Positions 26,995 to 35,361 of a stretch of 64,000 bases of DNA are shown here, one piece after another; position 1 is the stretch's first letter; the number at the start of each line of letters is the position of its first letter. This DNA is from Desulfitibacter alkalitolerans DSM 16504. GTDB taxonomy: Bacteria; Bacillota; DSM-16504; Desulfitibacterales; Desulfitibacteraceae. Location: contig NZ_KK211100.1 in the NCBI RefSeq assembly GCF_000620305.1, forward strand, positions 742,735 through 806,734, given 5' to 3'. A model generated the notes under the pieces. The model had not been told where the DNA came from. It was given only the letters and a program-made list of their open reading frames with translations, and ran no database searches. A program made the position numbers and the translations under genes.

Positions 26995-28731
26995 CTATTT
27001 CTTATCCAAGATCTCATTGGACCCAGAAGAGTCTTGATTCACAGGCGATTCGCCAGACGTGGGCCGCAGTACTGCACCTATACTGGCTGGTGCAACCATT
27101 TGTACATATCTGGCTTGCCAACCAGTATGCTCCTGTCTGGTCGGCAAAGTAAAGGCTTCTTTTCTGGCAGCCAACTCCTGCTGCGGCACCAACAGATCCA
27201 GAGTGCCTGTTTCCAGGTCATAAGAAATCAAGTCGCCATTCTTAACCAGGGCAATTGGTCCACCGTTGGCAGCTTCGGGACAAACGTGGCCGATACAGGC
27301 TCCCCTGGTTCCGCCGGAAAAGCGTCCGTCGGTAACCAATGCCACTGACTCACCTAATCCCATCCCTACCAGTGCTGCCGTGGGTCCCAGCATCTCCATA
27401 AAACCAGGTCCACCCTTAGGTCCTTCAAAGCGAATGACTACAACATCACCTTGCTTTATGCATCCATCCAAAATAGCAGCAGAAGCTTCCGCCTCAGAAT
27501 CAAAGACTACCGCTGGTCCTTGATGGCGGATCATCACCGGTACCACAGCCGCGGTCTTTACCACTGCCCCCTCTGGTGCCAGGCTGCCAAAAAGGACCTT
27601 CAATCCTCCCACGGGACTCAACGGCTCCTCCACTTTGCTAATGACTAACGGATCAAGGCTTTGAGACTCACCAACAGTTTCTCCCAAGGTTTTACCAGTA
27701 ATTGTCAAGCAGTCTAAATCAAGCAGGCCAGGCTTGCGGGATAGTTCTCCCAAAACTGCACTGATGCCACCAGCACGGTCCACATCCTCGATGTGAAGAT
27801 TGGATGCGGGAGATATCTTGCATAGGGTGGGCGTACGGCTGGATATCAGGTTGACTCGTTCAAGGGTGTAGTTTATTCCCGCTTCCTGGGCGACAGCCAG
27901 CAAATGCAAGACGGTGTTGGTAGAGCCTCCCATGGCCACGTCCAGGGTGAAGGCGTTATCAATTGCTTCCTGGGTGACGATGTCCCTCGGGCGAAGATCA
28001 CCTTTAATAAGCTCCATAATTTGGTGTCCCGCCCACTTTTTCAACATACTCCTTCTATGATCAACAGCTAGAATAGTCCCGTTACCAGGAAAAGCCAATC
28101 CCAAAGCCTCACAGAGGCAGTTCATGGAATTAGCGGTAAACATACCAGCACAGCTGCCGTAAGTAGGACAAGCAGTTTGCTCCAACTCCAACAATTCGTC
28201 TGCACCGATCTTGCCCGCGAAAAACGCACCAATTCCCTCAAAGACAGAAATCAGGTCAATGGAACGGCCATCCTTGGTTTGACCGGCTTTCATGGGGCCG
28301 CCAGAGATAAAAATGGTGGGAATGTTGAGCCTTACTGCCGCCATTAACATACCAGGTACTATTTTGTCACAGTTGGGGATACATATTAGGCCGTCAAACT
28401 GATGGCCTTTGACCATTGTCTCTACACTGTCTGCAACCAGCTCTCGGGAAGGAAGACTGTAACGCATGCCAGGTTGATTCATGGCAATACCATCGCACAA
28501 GGCCAGGGTGTTAAACTCAAAGGGAACACCACCCGCTTCCCAAACCGCTTCTTTGATTTCTTTAACAAATTCGTTCAAATGGGCATGACCAGGCACAATT
28601 TCGGTAAAAGAATTGGCAATAGCCACAAAAGGTTTTTGAAAATCCTTCTCGTCTTTAATGATGCCAGTTGCCCGTAACAGGCTGCGGTGCGGGGCCCGCA
28701 CTTCGCCTTTTTTGATGATTTCGCTGCGCAT
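26995..28731 (-). CDS. ilvD: Dihydroxy-acid dehydratase
   Basis: 578 residues. IlvD removes water from 2,3-dihydroxy acids in valine/isoleucine synthesis. Iron-sulfur and metal motifs are present: [60 protein letters not shown] and [16 protein letters not shown]. The start ATG 28731 follows GGGGAGGG. The C-terminal tail (about the last 20 residues, [19 protein letters not shown]) is longer than usual. The gene is visibly richer in G and C than its neighbours, and no other ilv or leu genes are near, which suggests it arrived by transfer (inference). Confidence 0.95.
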   Translation of the reverse strand: MRSEIIKKGEVRAPHRSLLRATGIIKDEKDFQKPFVAIANSFTEIVPGHAHLNEFVKEIKEAVWEAGGVPFEFNTLALCDGIAMNQPGMRYSLPSRELVADSVETMVKGHQFDGLICIPNCDKIVPGMLMAAVRLNIPTIFISGGPMKAGQTKDGRSIDLISVFEGIGAFFAGKIGADELLELEQTACPTYGSCAGMFTANSMNCLCEALGLAFPGNGTILAVDHRRSMLKKWAGHQIMELIKGDLRPRDIVTQEAIDNAFTLDVAMGGSTNTVLHLLAVAQEAGINYTLERVNLISSRTPTLCKISPASNLHIEDVDRAGGISAVLGELSRKPGLLDLDCLTITGKTLGETVGESQSLDPLVISKVEEPLSPVGGLKVLFGSLAPEGAVVKTAAVVPVMIRHQGPAVVFDSEAEASAAILDGCIKQGDVVVIRFEGPKGGPGFMEMLGPTAALVGMGLGESVALVTDGRFSGGTRGACIGHVCPEAANGGPIALVKNGDLISYDLETGTLDLLVPQQELAARKEAFTLPTRQEHTGWQARYVQMVAPASIGAVLRPTSGESPVNQDSSGSNEILDKK

Positions 28732-28807
28732 AAAAACCCTCCCCTTTTTCTAATATAATTAGTGCAACCTCAAAATCTATGAGTAATTTGCAGTAGTTCC
28801 ATGGCTG

Positions 28808-29125
28808 TTACATAAACTTGTCTATTCGAACTACCCAAACATCTGCAGCGTAGACAATGCCAGCATAGTTTTTAAAAAATTTCTCGGTTACTTGATACAT
28901 TATTTTATCAGCTTTCTCACTTGATACTACTACTTCGATCCTCACATTTTCTCCAAATATACTAATCCCTCCGGAACCAGACCGTACTCCCCTGTCGCCT
29001 TCACCTGTCACACCTCTATATACTGTATAACCTCTTATATCTAGAGACTTAATTAGCTGAATTATTTTTTCTTCTATTACTGCTTCAGTAATAATCACCA
29101 CTAATCTGGCAGGATTTTTGACCAT
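28808..29125 (-). CDS. PII-family signalling protein (SbtB-like)
   Basis: 105 residues of the PII ferredoxin-like fold: ARLVVIITEAVIEEKIIQLI, a T-loop region GVTGEGDRGVRSGSGG and a B-loop area ISIFGENVRIEVVVSSEKAD. It lacks the Tyr51 uridylylation T-loop of GlnB. It sits 28 bases downstream of an SbtA-type bicarbonate permease gene. In cyanobacteria SbtB binds and regulates SbtA in response to cAMP/AMP/ADP, and the same pairing is inferred here. Confidence 0.85.
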   Translation of the reverse strand: MVKNPARLVVIITEAVIEEKIIQLIKSLDIRGYTVYRGVTGEGDRGVRSGSGGISIFGENVRIEVVVSSEKADKIMYQVTEKFFKNYAGIVYAADVWVVRIDKFM

Positions 29126-29153
29126 TTAAATTCAACTCCCCTTTTTCATGTTT

Positions 29154-30143
29154 TTAAAAAAGCACATTAATCATCTGAGCTATTTGGTAATAAAGTGGAA
29201 TGCCTATTGTAACATTAAATGGGAATACCAAACCCAGAGCCAGAGCCAACGAAAGAGCCGGATTGGCTGTAGGAACAGCTGTACGCATCACCGCCGGTGC
29301 GGAAATGTATGAAGCTCCTGCTGCTAACGCAGCAAAAACTGTAGCTCCTCCAGGGCTTAGACCAATAGCCTTCGCCAGAATAATTGCAGTGAGTCCTTGT
29401 ATTGGAGGCAGCATTAGTCCTACAACAAATACTCTTTTATCAACCTTTCGCAGGTCCGACAAACGACTTCCGGCGATCAAGCCAACATCCAGCATGAAAA
29501 TGGTTAAAACTCCAGGAAACATCAAGTCAAATGCTGGCATAATGGCTTTTGTTCCCGCTTCACCATTGACAAATCCTATTATAAAGCATCCTAGCAACAG
29601 CAAAGGGGCTTTGGAAACTATTGTTTCGCGTACCAAGCCAGCAACTGGTATCATCTCAGTTTTATTTGCTGCAGTTCCAATACGACTTACAATAACGGCG
29701 GTAATAAGGGCTGCTGTATCCATAAATGGATACAATGCAGGAACAAAAGATTCATAATATACTCCAATACTATCCAAATACACTACAGATACTGCAAGTG
29801 TCGCGCTGCTTACAGCACCGTAATGTCCGGCAATAGATGCCGCATTTGCTGTATCAATTCTGGTAATCCATTTTAAAATACTGTATACGATTACAGCTAT
29901 TAGTATACCTTTAAACACAGCAAGCAGCATGGGCAAAACTACATCTGAAATGCCAGCTTTGTTTACAGCCACACCCGCCCTTAGGCCTATAGAAGCAAGA
30001 ATAAAGATAGACATAATTATCCCAGCTGCTTCTGGGATTTTAAGATCCGAGCGTAAAAGAGCTGCTAATACTCCAATTACAAAAAAAAGTATGGGGGGAG
30101 AAATAATTTGCCCAATTAAATCCTGGAAAAACAAAAAATACAC
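29154..30143 (-). CDS. SbtA-like sodium-dependent bicarbonate permease
   Basis: 329 residues with about ten membrane helices and the SbtA/DUF897 pattern (PPILFFVIGVLAALLRSDLK, then PEAAGIIMSIFILASIGLRAG, and near the C-terminus PALSLALALGLVFPFNVTIG). It would import bicarbonate with sodium. A PII-like partner follows directly. In an anaerobe, bicarbonate could feed carboxylation or carbon fixation, but no such gene is adjacent. Confidence 0.85.
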   Translation of the reverse strand: MYFLFFQDLIGQIISPPILFFVIGVLAALLRSDLKIPEAAGIIMSIFILASIGLRAGVAVNKAGISDVVLPMLLAVFKGILIAVIVYSILKWITRIDTANAASIAGHYGAVSSATLAVSVVYLDSIGVYYESFVPALYPFMDTAALITAVIVSRIGTAANKTEMIPVAGLVRETIVSKAPLLLLGCFIIGFVNGEAGTKAIMPAFDLMFPGVLTIFMLDVGLIAGSRLSDLRKVDKRVFVVGLMLPPIQGLTAIILAKAIGLSPGGATVFAALAAGASYISAPAVMRTAVPTANPALSLALALGLVFPFNVTIGIPLYYQIAQMINVLF

Positions 30144-30329
30144 TCCTCGTATAATATATTTACAGTCAGTTATTTAGTATATTTTCCAATTCATAAATGA
30201 CTGTATAAGAATAATAATTTATTTTCTTTTGAAAAATGCTGTTTCTAATATTATTTTGAAGGTCATTTCCTCATTTTGATGTCACCTGGTTCAGGGAAAT
30301 AGTAATTCGTTAGAACTGCCAGGCCGTTT

Positions 30330-31103
30330 TTAATTGCTGCTTTGTACACTCGACTGTCTTGCTATAAGGGCAGCAAATACCCCTGCTCCAAAACCATTGT
30401 CTATGTTCACCACAGCAAGGCCAGGAGAACATGTCTGGAGCATGGTCATAAGACCTGCCATGCCTTCTTTGCCCATCCCATATCCTACTGATGATGGCAC
30501 GCCAATCACAGGAATATCAACATTGCTTGACACCACAATGGGCAGTACTGCGTCCATACCAGCTACCACCACTATTGCCGACACTTTCTCTTCAATCATC
30601 TCTGTCAAAGGTCCATAAAGCCGATGAATTCCTGCCACTCCAACGTCATACGCTTTAATTACTGTACAACCCATAACCTCAGCGGTCACCACTACTTCTT
30701 CTGCTAAAGAAATATCTGCCGTGCCTGCTGCTAACAAACCTATTTTGCCTGCCTTTGGAAAAAGATAATCCTGCCGCTTGAGTATAATCGTCCTGGCTCT
30801 TTGGTTGATGTTTAGTTCATAGCCTTCAGGCAATTTATCTTTAAGTAATGCTATATCCTCTTCTTTTGCTCTGGTTATAAGTACATAACCGTTTTCCTGT
30901 ACCATGGCCAGTGCAAGCTTCTGTACATCTTCGGAACTTTTGCCCTGTGCTAAAATCGCTTCCGGCGCACCTGTCCTTTGTGCTCTATTTATATCAAGCT
31001 TAGCTACTTCTGCCACAGCTTTAATGTTTGTTACTCGCAGCTTATTCTTGGCTGTGACAATATCAATCTTCCCATCCAAAAGGTCTTTTAAAATTTCTTC
31101 CAT
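30330..31103 (-). CDS. larB: Nickel-pincer cofactor carboxylase LarB
   Basis: 257 residues with an N-terminal helical part and a C-terminal AIR-carboxylase-like domain (PKAGKIGLLAAGTADISLAE, then AIVVVAGMDAVLPIVVSS and VIGVPSSVGYGMGKEG). LarB carboxylates nicotinic acid adenine dinucleotide, the first step of the nickel-pincer cofactor of lactate racemase and related LarA enzymes. larC and larE are not in the window. The start ATG 31103 has GGAGGTGGG upstream. Confidence 0.92.
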   Translation of the reverse strand: MEEILKDLLDGKIDIVTAKNKLRVTNIKAVAEVAKLDINRAQRTGAPEAILAQGKSSEDVQKLALAMVQENGYVLITRAKEEDIALLKDKLPEGYELNINQRARTIILKRQDYLFPKAGKIGLLAAGTADISLAEEVVVTAEVMGCTVIKAYDVGVAGIHRLYGPLTEMIEEKVSAIVVVAGMDAVLPIVVSSNVDIPVIGVPSSVGYGMGKEGMAGLMTMLQTCSPGLAVVNIDNGFGAGVFAALIARQSSVQSSN

Positions 31104-31461
31104 TTGGATAACCCACCTCCTTAGTATTTTTAGTATTACTTGTTCAACATATTGGTTGCTATACTCATACTGACTGTCAAGAAAGCAGCTTCGCTAGAAA
31201 GTTCTGATCTGTGCCAGCTATTCAGTCATGGAATATTGCTTTAATGGCATTGTAGCAAAAGCAGTTTTTGTTGTCCAGATAAATATAAGTTTATACAATA
31301 AATACAATAAAAAGTAGGCTTCATCGCAAATAAACACCTTATACTTTAGATATTTCATGGTTTGCATAAAATCCCTTCTATAAATAATACTAATTACTAA
31401 CATTATCATAATTTTAAGTTGTACAAAATAACATAGTTCTACATGAAATAATAGAAGAGGA
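31104..31461. other. Intergenic region, no gene recognised
   Basis: The AT-rich 358 bases between the divergent larB and activase-related genes contain only a short low-complexity frame with no ribosome site. I see no RNA element. Promoters for both genes are expected here. Confidence 0.5.
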
Positions 31462-31470
31462 GTGGTCAAG

Positions 31471-32547
31471 ATGAAGGTTGCTTTTCCCCTGATGGGACAC
31501 CTGCATATAGGTTTGGAAGCTTGTTTTGATGTTTTAGAAACTAATTATCACATGAATAAACCAATAACAAAGAGAACCCTGGCCCTTGGAACAAAGCACT
31601 CTCCCGAATTTGCATGTCTTCCTTTTAAAATAAACCTGGGAAATTTTATAGAAGCATTAGAAGAAGGTGCAGACACCTTAATTTTTGCCGGTGGCTTTGG
31701 GCCGTGTAGATTTGGTTATTATGGCCAGACACAGTTTTTAATACTAAAAAACCTTGGATATAAATTTGACTATCTTATAATAGAAATGGTCGAAAAGAAT
31801 CAGCGAGACCTGCTTGAGAAATTAAAGCTTATCAGCAATTCAAAAAATATACTTCAGGTTTTATATGCCATCCACTTTGGATATTCCAAATTGCGCCTGA
31901 TTGACAGGGCAGAACAAAAGGCTCTATATTACAGACCGAGAGAATTAACCAGAGGCACCACATGTGACATACTTGATGAAATCAAAGCTAAAGTAAAAAG
32001 TGCCAACTCTTATAGAGAGATTAAAAAGCTTAACGGGGAACTAGATAGGTTGTTCAATGGAATAGAAATTAACAAAATTAAAAAGCCTATAAAAATAGGC
32101 CTGATAGGTGAAATTTATTCTCTTTTGGAACCCAAAATTAATCAAAATCTGGAGAAAAAATTGGGCTACCTTGGTGTAGAATTGGTAAAATCCATGTACA
32201 TAAGTCAGTGGATAAAAGAAAAGGTCTTTCTAGAAGCTTTAGGTTTTACAAACACCAATAATTTAAAAATTCATGCCTCTCCCTATATTACCAGAGAGAT
32301 AGGAGGTCACTGCCTTGAAAATGTATCAAAAGCCAATATGTTTATCAATGCTGGATGTAGGGGAATCATTCATTTAGCACCCCTTACATGTATGCCCGAA
32401 ATTGTAGCAAAGGGAATTTTAAATAAATCTACTGAGGATCAAAATATACCTTTCATTTCCCTTTTTATAGATGAACAATCAGGTGAGGCTGGCCTGGAAA
32501 CTAGATTGGAAGCCTTTGTAGACCTTTTAGAATCTTCGCTTCCATAG
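31471..32547 (+). CDS. Acyl-CoA dehydratase activase-related protein, second copy type
   Basis: 358 residues from ATG 31471 (GAGGAGTG upstream). The pattern MKVAFPLMGHLHIGLEACFD, ALGTKHSPEFACLPFKINLG, FAGGFGPCRFGYYGQTQF and HLAPLTCMPEIVAKGIL, ending FIDEQSGEAGLETRLEAF, is the companion of the DUF2229 protein at 25901. In many Clostridia the two types are neighbours and form part of the CoA-activase set. Here they lie 4.6 kb apart on the same strand. Five conserved Cys could hold an Fe-S cluster. The biochemical role is unknown. The stop is TAG. It converges on plsY with a 21-base overlap. Confidence 0.75.
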   Translation: MKVAFPLMGHLHIGLEACFDVLETNYHMNKPITKRTLALGTKHSPEFACLPFKINLGNFIEALEEGADTLIFAGGFGPCRFGYYGQTQFLILKNLGYKFDYLIIEMVEKNQRDLLEKLKLISNSKNILQVLYAIHFGYSKLRLIDRAEQKALYYRPRELTRGTTCDILDEIKAKVKSANSYREIKKLNGELDRLFNGIEINKIKKPIKIGLIGEIYSLLEPKINQNLEKKLGYLGVELVKSMYISQWIKEKVFLEALGFTNTNNLKIHASPYITREIGGHCLENVSKANMFINAGCRGIIHLAPLTCMPEIVAKGILNKSTEDQNIPFISLFIDEQSGEAGLETRLEAFVDLLESSLP

Positions 32548-33123
32548 CTTGGCCTTGCTTTCTGTGCCATACAACAGCCTTTTAACATTCCCCCTGTGAC
32601 GGTAAGTCACAAAAATTACCACCAGGATGCTAATTATTATTTTCCAGGCACTTTCCTTTAAAGCTATACTGGCAATAACCAGGGTCAAGGCTCCTAATAG
32701 TGATGCAAGGGATACATATTGGGTAGTCAAAAGGGTAATAAAAAATACAATGGCAGCTATGGCTATGGCATAGGGCATCAGCACCAAAAAAACACCGGTT
32801 CCTGTGGCTACACTTTTACCACCTCGTAAACTGGCAAAGAGTGGATATGCGTGCCCAAATATGGCTGAGATTCCTGCTATAATTGCACCCAGTTCACCCA
32901 TCCAAATCAGGCCTATATAAGCAGGTATAATGCCCTTAACAATATCTGCACTGGTTACTATTAACCCTCCTTTAACTCCCAGAACCCTAAAAGCGTTTGT
33001 TCCCCCCAGGTTGCCGCTGCCATGCTCCCTAATATCTACTCCGGATATTAGCTTGCCAACAATCAGCCCTGAAGGGATTGAGCCTAGCAGATAGCCAACT
33101 ACAATTAAAAAAATAATGGTCAC
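32527..33123 (-). CDS. plsY: Glycerol-3-phosphate acyltransferase PlsY
   Basis: 198 residues with five or so membrane helices and the PlsY motifs GYLLGSIPSGLIVGKL, REHGSGNLGGTNAFRVLG and GHAYPLFASLRGGKSVATG. It acylates glycerol-3-phosphate from acyl-phosphate, the first step of phospholipid synthesis in Gram-positive bacteria. Its 3' end overlaps the convergent activase-related gene. Confidence 0.95.
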   Translation of the reverse strand: MTIIFLIVVGYLLGSIPSGLIVGKLISGVDIREHGSGNLGGTNAFRVLGVKGGLIVTSADIVKGIIPAYIGLIWMGELGAIIAGISAIFGHAYPLFASLRGGKSVATGTGVFLVLMPYAIAIAAIVFFITLLTTQYVSLASLLGALTLVIASIALKESAWKIIISILVVIFVTYRHRGNVKRLLYGTESKAKLWKRRF

Positions 33124-33270
33124 TAAATATATACCCCCTAATTGTTTATATATCTAATTATAACACTTACTAGCTAAAAGTTATACATGTAAGCAGTATT
33201 ACTGTATACAACCATTTATTGTATATGTTTCGTTCAGAGCTCTCTTTGGAATTGTTTATATTGTACAGCA

Positions 33271-33293
33271 AAGCCTCACACCAAGCGAGGCTT
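33271..33293 (-). terminator. Possible terminator of the mmd operon
   Basis: AAGCCTC pairs with GAGGCTT across a 9-base loop, 22 bases past the mmdB stop. The T tract is poor. Confidence 0.45.
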
Positions 33294-33314
33294 ATAACTT
33301 ATGTCAATTCTATT

Positions 33315-34442
33315 TTATCCCCCAAATATAGTAAGGAGGATCCCTGCAGCAACAGCAGAGCCAATCACGCCAGCCACATTAGGTCCCATGGCATGCATAA
33401 GGAGGAAGTTCTTTGAGTTTGCCTTAGCTCCAACCACCTGGACTACCCTTGCCGCCATGGGTACTGCTGATACTCCAGCTGCACCTATCAGGGGATTTAT
33501 CTTGCCACCTGTGAGTTTGTTCATAAGCTTTCCTAATAGTACTCCTGCTGCTGTTCCTATTGAAAAGGCTAACAAGCCTAAAACTATAATGCCTATTGTT
33601 TTCCAGGTAAGAAATACTGCTGCCTTGGCTGTTGCTCCTACTGTTATTCCTAAAAAAATTGTCACTATGTTTATAAGTGCATTTTGGGCTGTGTCAGAGA
33701 GTCTTTCTGTTACTCCACTTTCTCTTAAGAGATTTCCCAGCATTAGCATGCCTATTAGGGGGGCTGATGCCGGCACCATCAGGATTACTATGGCTGCTAC
33801 CATGATTGGAAAGACTATTTTTTCTTTTTTTGATACTGGCCTTAACTGCTCCATTACTACTGCTCTTTCTTTTTGGCTGGTCAGGGCCTTCATTATGGGC
33901 GGTTGGATTATTGGTACCAGGGCCATGTATGAATAGGCTGCTATGGCTATTGTGCCTAGTAGTTCTGGTGCAAGCTGGGAGGCTAAAAAGATTGCTGTTG
34001 GCCCATCTGCTCCTCCTATTATGGCTATTGCTCCTGATTCGCTTGGGCTAAATCCTAGAAATAATGCTCCTAAAAATGTTGCAAAGATTCCAAATTGGGC
34101 TGCTGCTCCAAGGAGCAGGGTTCTAGGGTTTGCTATTAATGGTCCAAAGTCTGTCATTGCTCCTACTCCTAAAAATATCAGGGGCGGAAAGATTGCCAGG
34201 TTTATTCCCTGATACAGGTGATAGAGTAAGCCTCCTGGGTCCATTATTCCTGTTAGGGGCAGGTTTGTGAGCATTGCTCCAAAGCCTATGGGCAAAAGCA
34301 GCAGGGGTTCGTACTTTTTTACTATTGCCAGGTATATCAGGGTAAAGGAGATAATAAGCATTACTATTTCTCCCAGACCTATGTTTACAAATCCGGTTCC
34401 TAATATAAGCTTTTCTAAAGCTTTGGTAATCAATTGTGTCAT
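33315..34442 (-). CDS. mmdB: Sodium-translocating decarboxylase beta subunit
   Basis: 375 residues, about eleven membrane segments, with OadB/MmdB signatures [51 protein letters not shown] and [19 protein letters not shown]. It decarboxylates carboxybiotin and uses the energy to pump sodium ions out. It is the last gene of mmdA-D-C-B. Codon use is heavily biased to A- and C-ending codons, like the rest of the operon. A 9-bp hairpin (AAGAAGCAG/CTGCTTCTT, 34455-34480) stands in the gap before it and may affect relative output. Confidence 0.95.
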   Translation of the reverse strand: MTQLITKALEKLILGTGFVNIGLGEIVMLIISFTLIYLAIVKKYEPLLLLPIGFGAMLTNLPLTGIMDPGGLLYHLYQGINLAIFPPLIFLGVGAMTDFGPLIANPRTLLLGAAAQFGIFATFLGALFLGFSPSESGAIAIIGGADGPTAIFLASQLAPELLGTIAIAAYSYMALVPIIQPPIMKALTSQKERAVVMEQLRPVSKKEKIVFPIMVAAIVILMVPASAPLIGMLMLGNLLRESGVTERLSDTAQNALINIVTIFLGITVGATAKAAVFLTWKTIGIIVLGLLAFSIGTAAGVLLGKLMNKLTGGKINPLIGAAGVSAVPMAARVVQVVGAKANSKNFLLMHAMGPNVAGVIGSAVAAGILLTIFGG

Positions 34443-34454
34443 CTCCCTTTACTT

Positions 34455-34480
34455 AAGAAGCAGACTGTTTCCTGCTTCTT
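34455..34480. promoter_or_regulatory. Hairpin between mmdC and mmdB
   Basis: AAGAAGCAG (34455) pairs with CTGCTTCTT across a loop of about 8; on the plus strand a further TGCTTCTT repeat follows. There is no T run, so it is more likely an RNA processing or stability element than a terminator. Confidence 0.4.
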
Positions 34481-34492
34481 GCTTCTTGCTTT

Positions 34493-34921
34493 TTATCCGA
34501 TTACCAGCATTGCGTCTCCAGAGTTTACTGCCTGGCCTTCTGCTACTAGGATGTCTTTTATCTGTCCGTCTACTGGTGCTGTTATTTCGTTTTCCATTTT
34601 CATGGCTTCTAGTATAAGGATGACTTGTCCTGCTCCTACTGTGTCTCCCGGTTTTACTTTTATGGATAGTACTTTGCCTGGTATTGGTGCCGGTACTATT
34701 TCTCCTTCTCCTGGGGCTGCTTGTGCTTCTTTTGCAGGCTGCTGGGCTGCTGGCTTGGGTTCTGCCTTGGGGGCTGCAGGAGATGCAGGTGCTGCTGTTT
34801 TGGGTGCAGGGACTGTTGTACTTATTTGTGCTCCTCCTATTTCTTCTACTTCTACTTCATATGTTTTTCCTTCTACGGTTATTTTGAGTTTTTTTATCAT
34901 TGTATTTTCCCCTTTCGTCAA
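34493..34921 (-). CDS. mmdC: Biotin carrier subunit of the decarboxylase
   Basis: 142 residues: N-terminal MIKKLKITVEGKTYEVEVEE, an Ala/Pro-rich flexible linker (about 33-70), and a C-terminal biotinyl domain with the biotinylation motif EAMKMENEI (Lys about 109). It shuttles carboxybiotin between the carboxyltransferase and the membrane pump. It starts two bases after the mmdD stop. Confidence 0.95.
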   Translation of the reverse strand: MTKGENTMIKKLKITVEGKTYEVEVEEIGGAQISTTVPAPKTAAPASPAAPKAEPKPAAQQPAKEAQAAPGEGEIVPAPIPGKVLSIKVKPGDTVGAGQVILILEAMKMENEITAPVDGQIKDILVAEGQAVNSGDAMLVIG

Positions 34922-34923
34922 TG

Positions 34924-35280
34924 TTATATGGTTTGTTCGTATCTTCCTAGTCTCCTCCAGTTTGGACTCAGGTCATGGTTTATTCTTTTTATTGTTGTTA
35001 TCTTATAGGTGCTTCTGGTATTTATTGTGCTTGCTGCTGCAGCTGTAATAACTGCTAGTATTTCTGGGGTAAGCTCCCCTTCTTGTTCTGTTTGTACTGG
35101 TTCTTTTATGGTGGGAGCAGATACTTTGTTTGTTTTTTCAAAGTCTTTTTTAGGGTTTGCCTGCTTGTCTGCTAGTATTTTTGACATGCTTGCTGTGAGT
35201 ACGGCTAGTAGGGTAAGGGCTATTATTACTACTCCCATGCCAATTAATACTACTTGAATGCCTAGTGTTAGTTGTTCCAT
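34924..35280 (-). CDS. mmdD: OadG-type small subunit of the decarboxylase
   Basis: 118 residues: one membrane helix (LGIQVVLIGMGVVIIALTLL) followed by a charged linker and a C-terminal segment (LTPEILAVITAAAASTINTR, then INHDLSPNWRRLGRYEQ) shared by OadG/MmdD subunits. It anchors the carboxyltransferase to the membrane pump. It lies between mmdA and mmdC. Confidence 0.88.
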   Translation of the reverse strand: MEQLTLGIQVVLIGMGVVIIALTLLAVLTASMSKILADKQANPKKDFEKTNKVSAPTIKEPVQTEQEGELTPEILAVITAAAASTINTRSTYKITTIKRINHDLSPNWRRLGRYEQTI

Positions 35281-35331
35281 TTCTATGCCTCCTTGCTCTT
35301 CTACTCTATTATGCTCTATGTTTCTAATTCT

Positions 35332-35359
35332 GACCTCCGACTTCCGACTTCCGACCTCC
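35332..35359. repeat. Four tandem heptamers GACYTCC
   Basis: GACCTCC, GACTTCC, GACTTCC, GACCTCC follow each other without gaps in the 81-base space between mmdA and mmdD. The pattern GGAAGTC/GGAGGTC on the minus strand recalls heptameric repeats scattered in clostridial genomes. Confidence 0.8.
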
Positions 35360-35361
35360 GT

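Noticed and set aside
29200-29757. 185-residue plus-strand ORF opposite the SbtA-like gene
   Set aside because: Antisense shadow with low-complexity content; the permease pattern is on the minus strand.
31218-31469. 83-residue minus-strand ORF between larB and the activase-related gene
   Set aside because: Low-complexity hydrophobic sequence, no ribosome site, overlaps the start of the plus-strand gene.
33301-33936. 211-residue plus-strand ORF opposite mmdB
   Set aside because: The same codon-bias shadow; mmdB is unmistakable on the other strand.
34434-35048. 204-residue plus-strand ORF opposite mmdC/mmdD
   Set aside because: It is a shadow of the A/C-ending codon bias of the mmd genes. 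It has no ribosome site or family pattern, and both minus-strand genes are certain.
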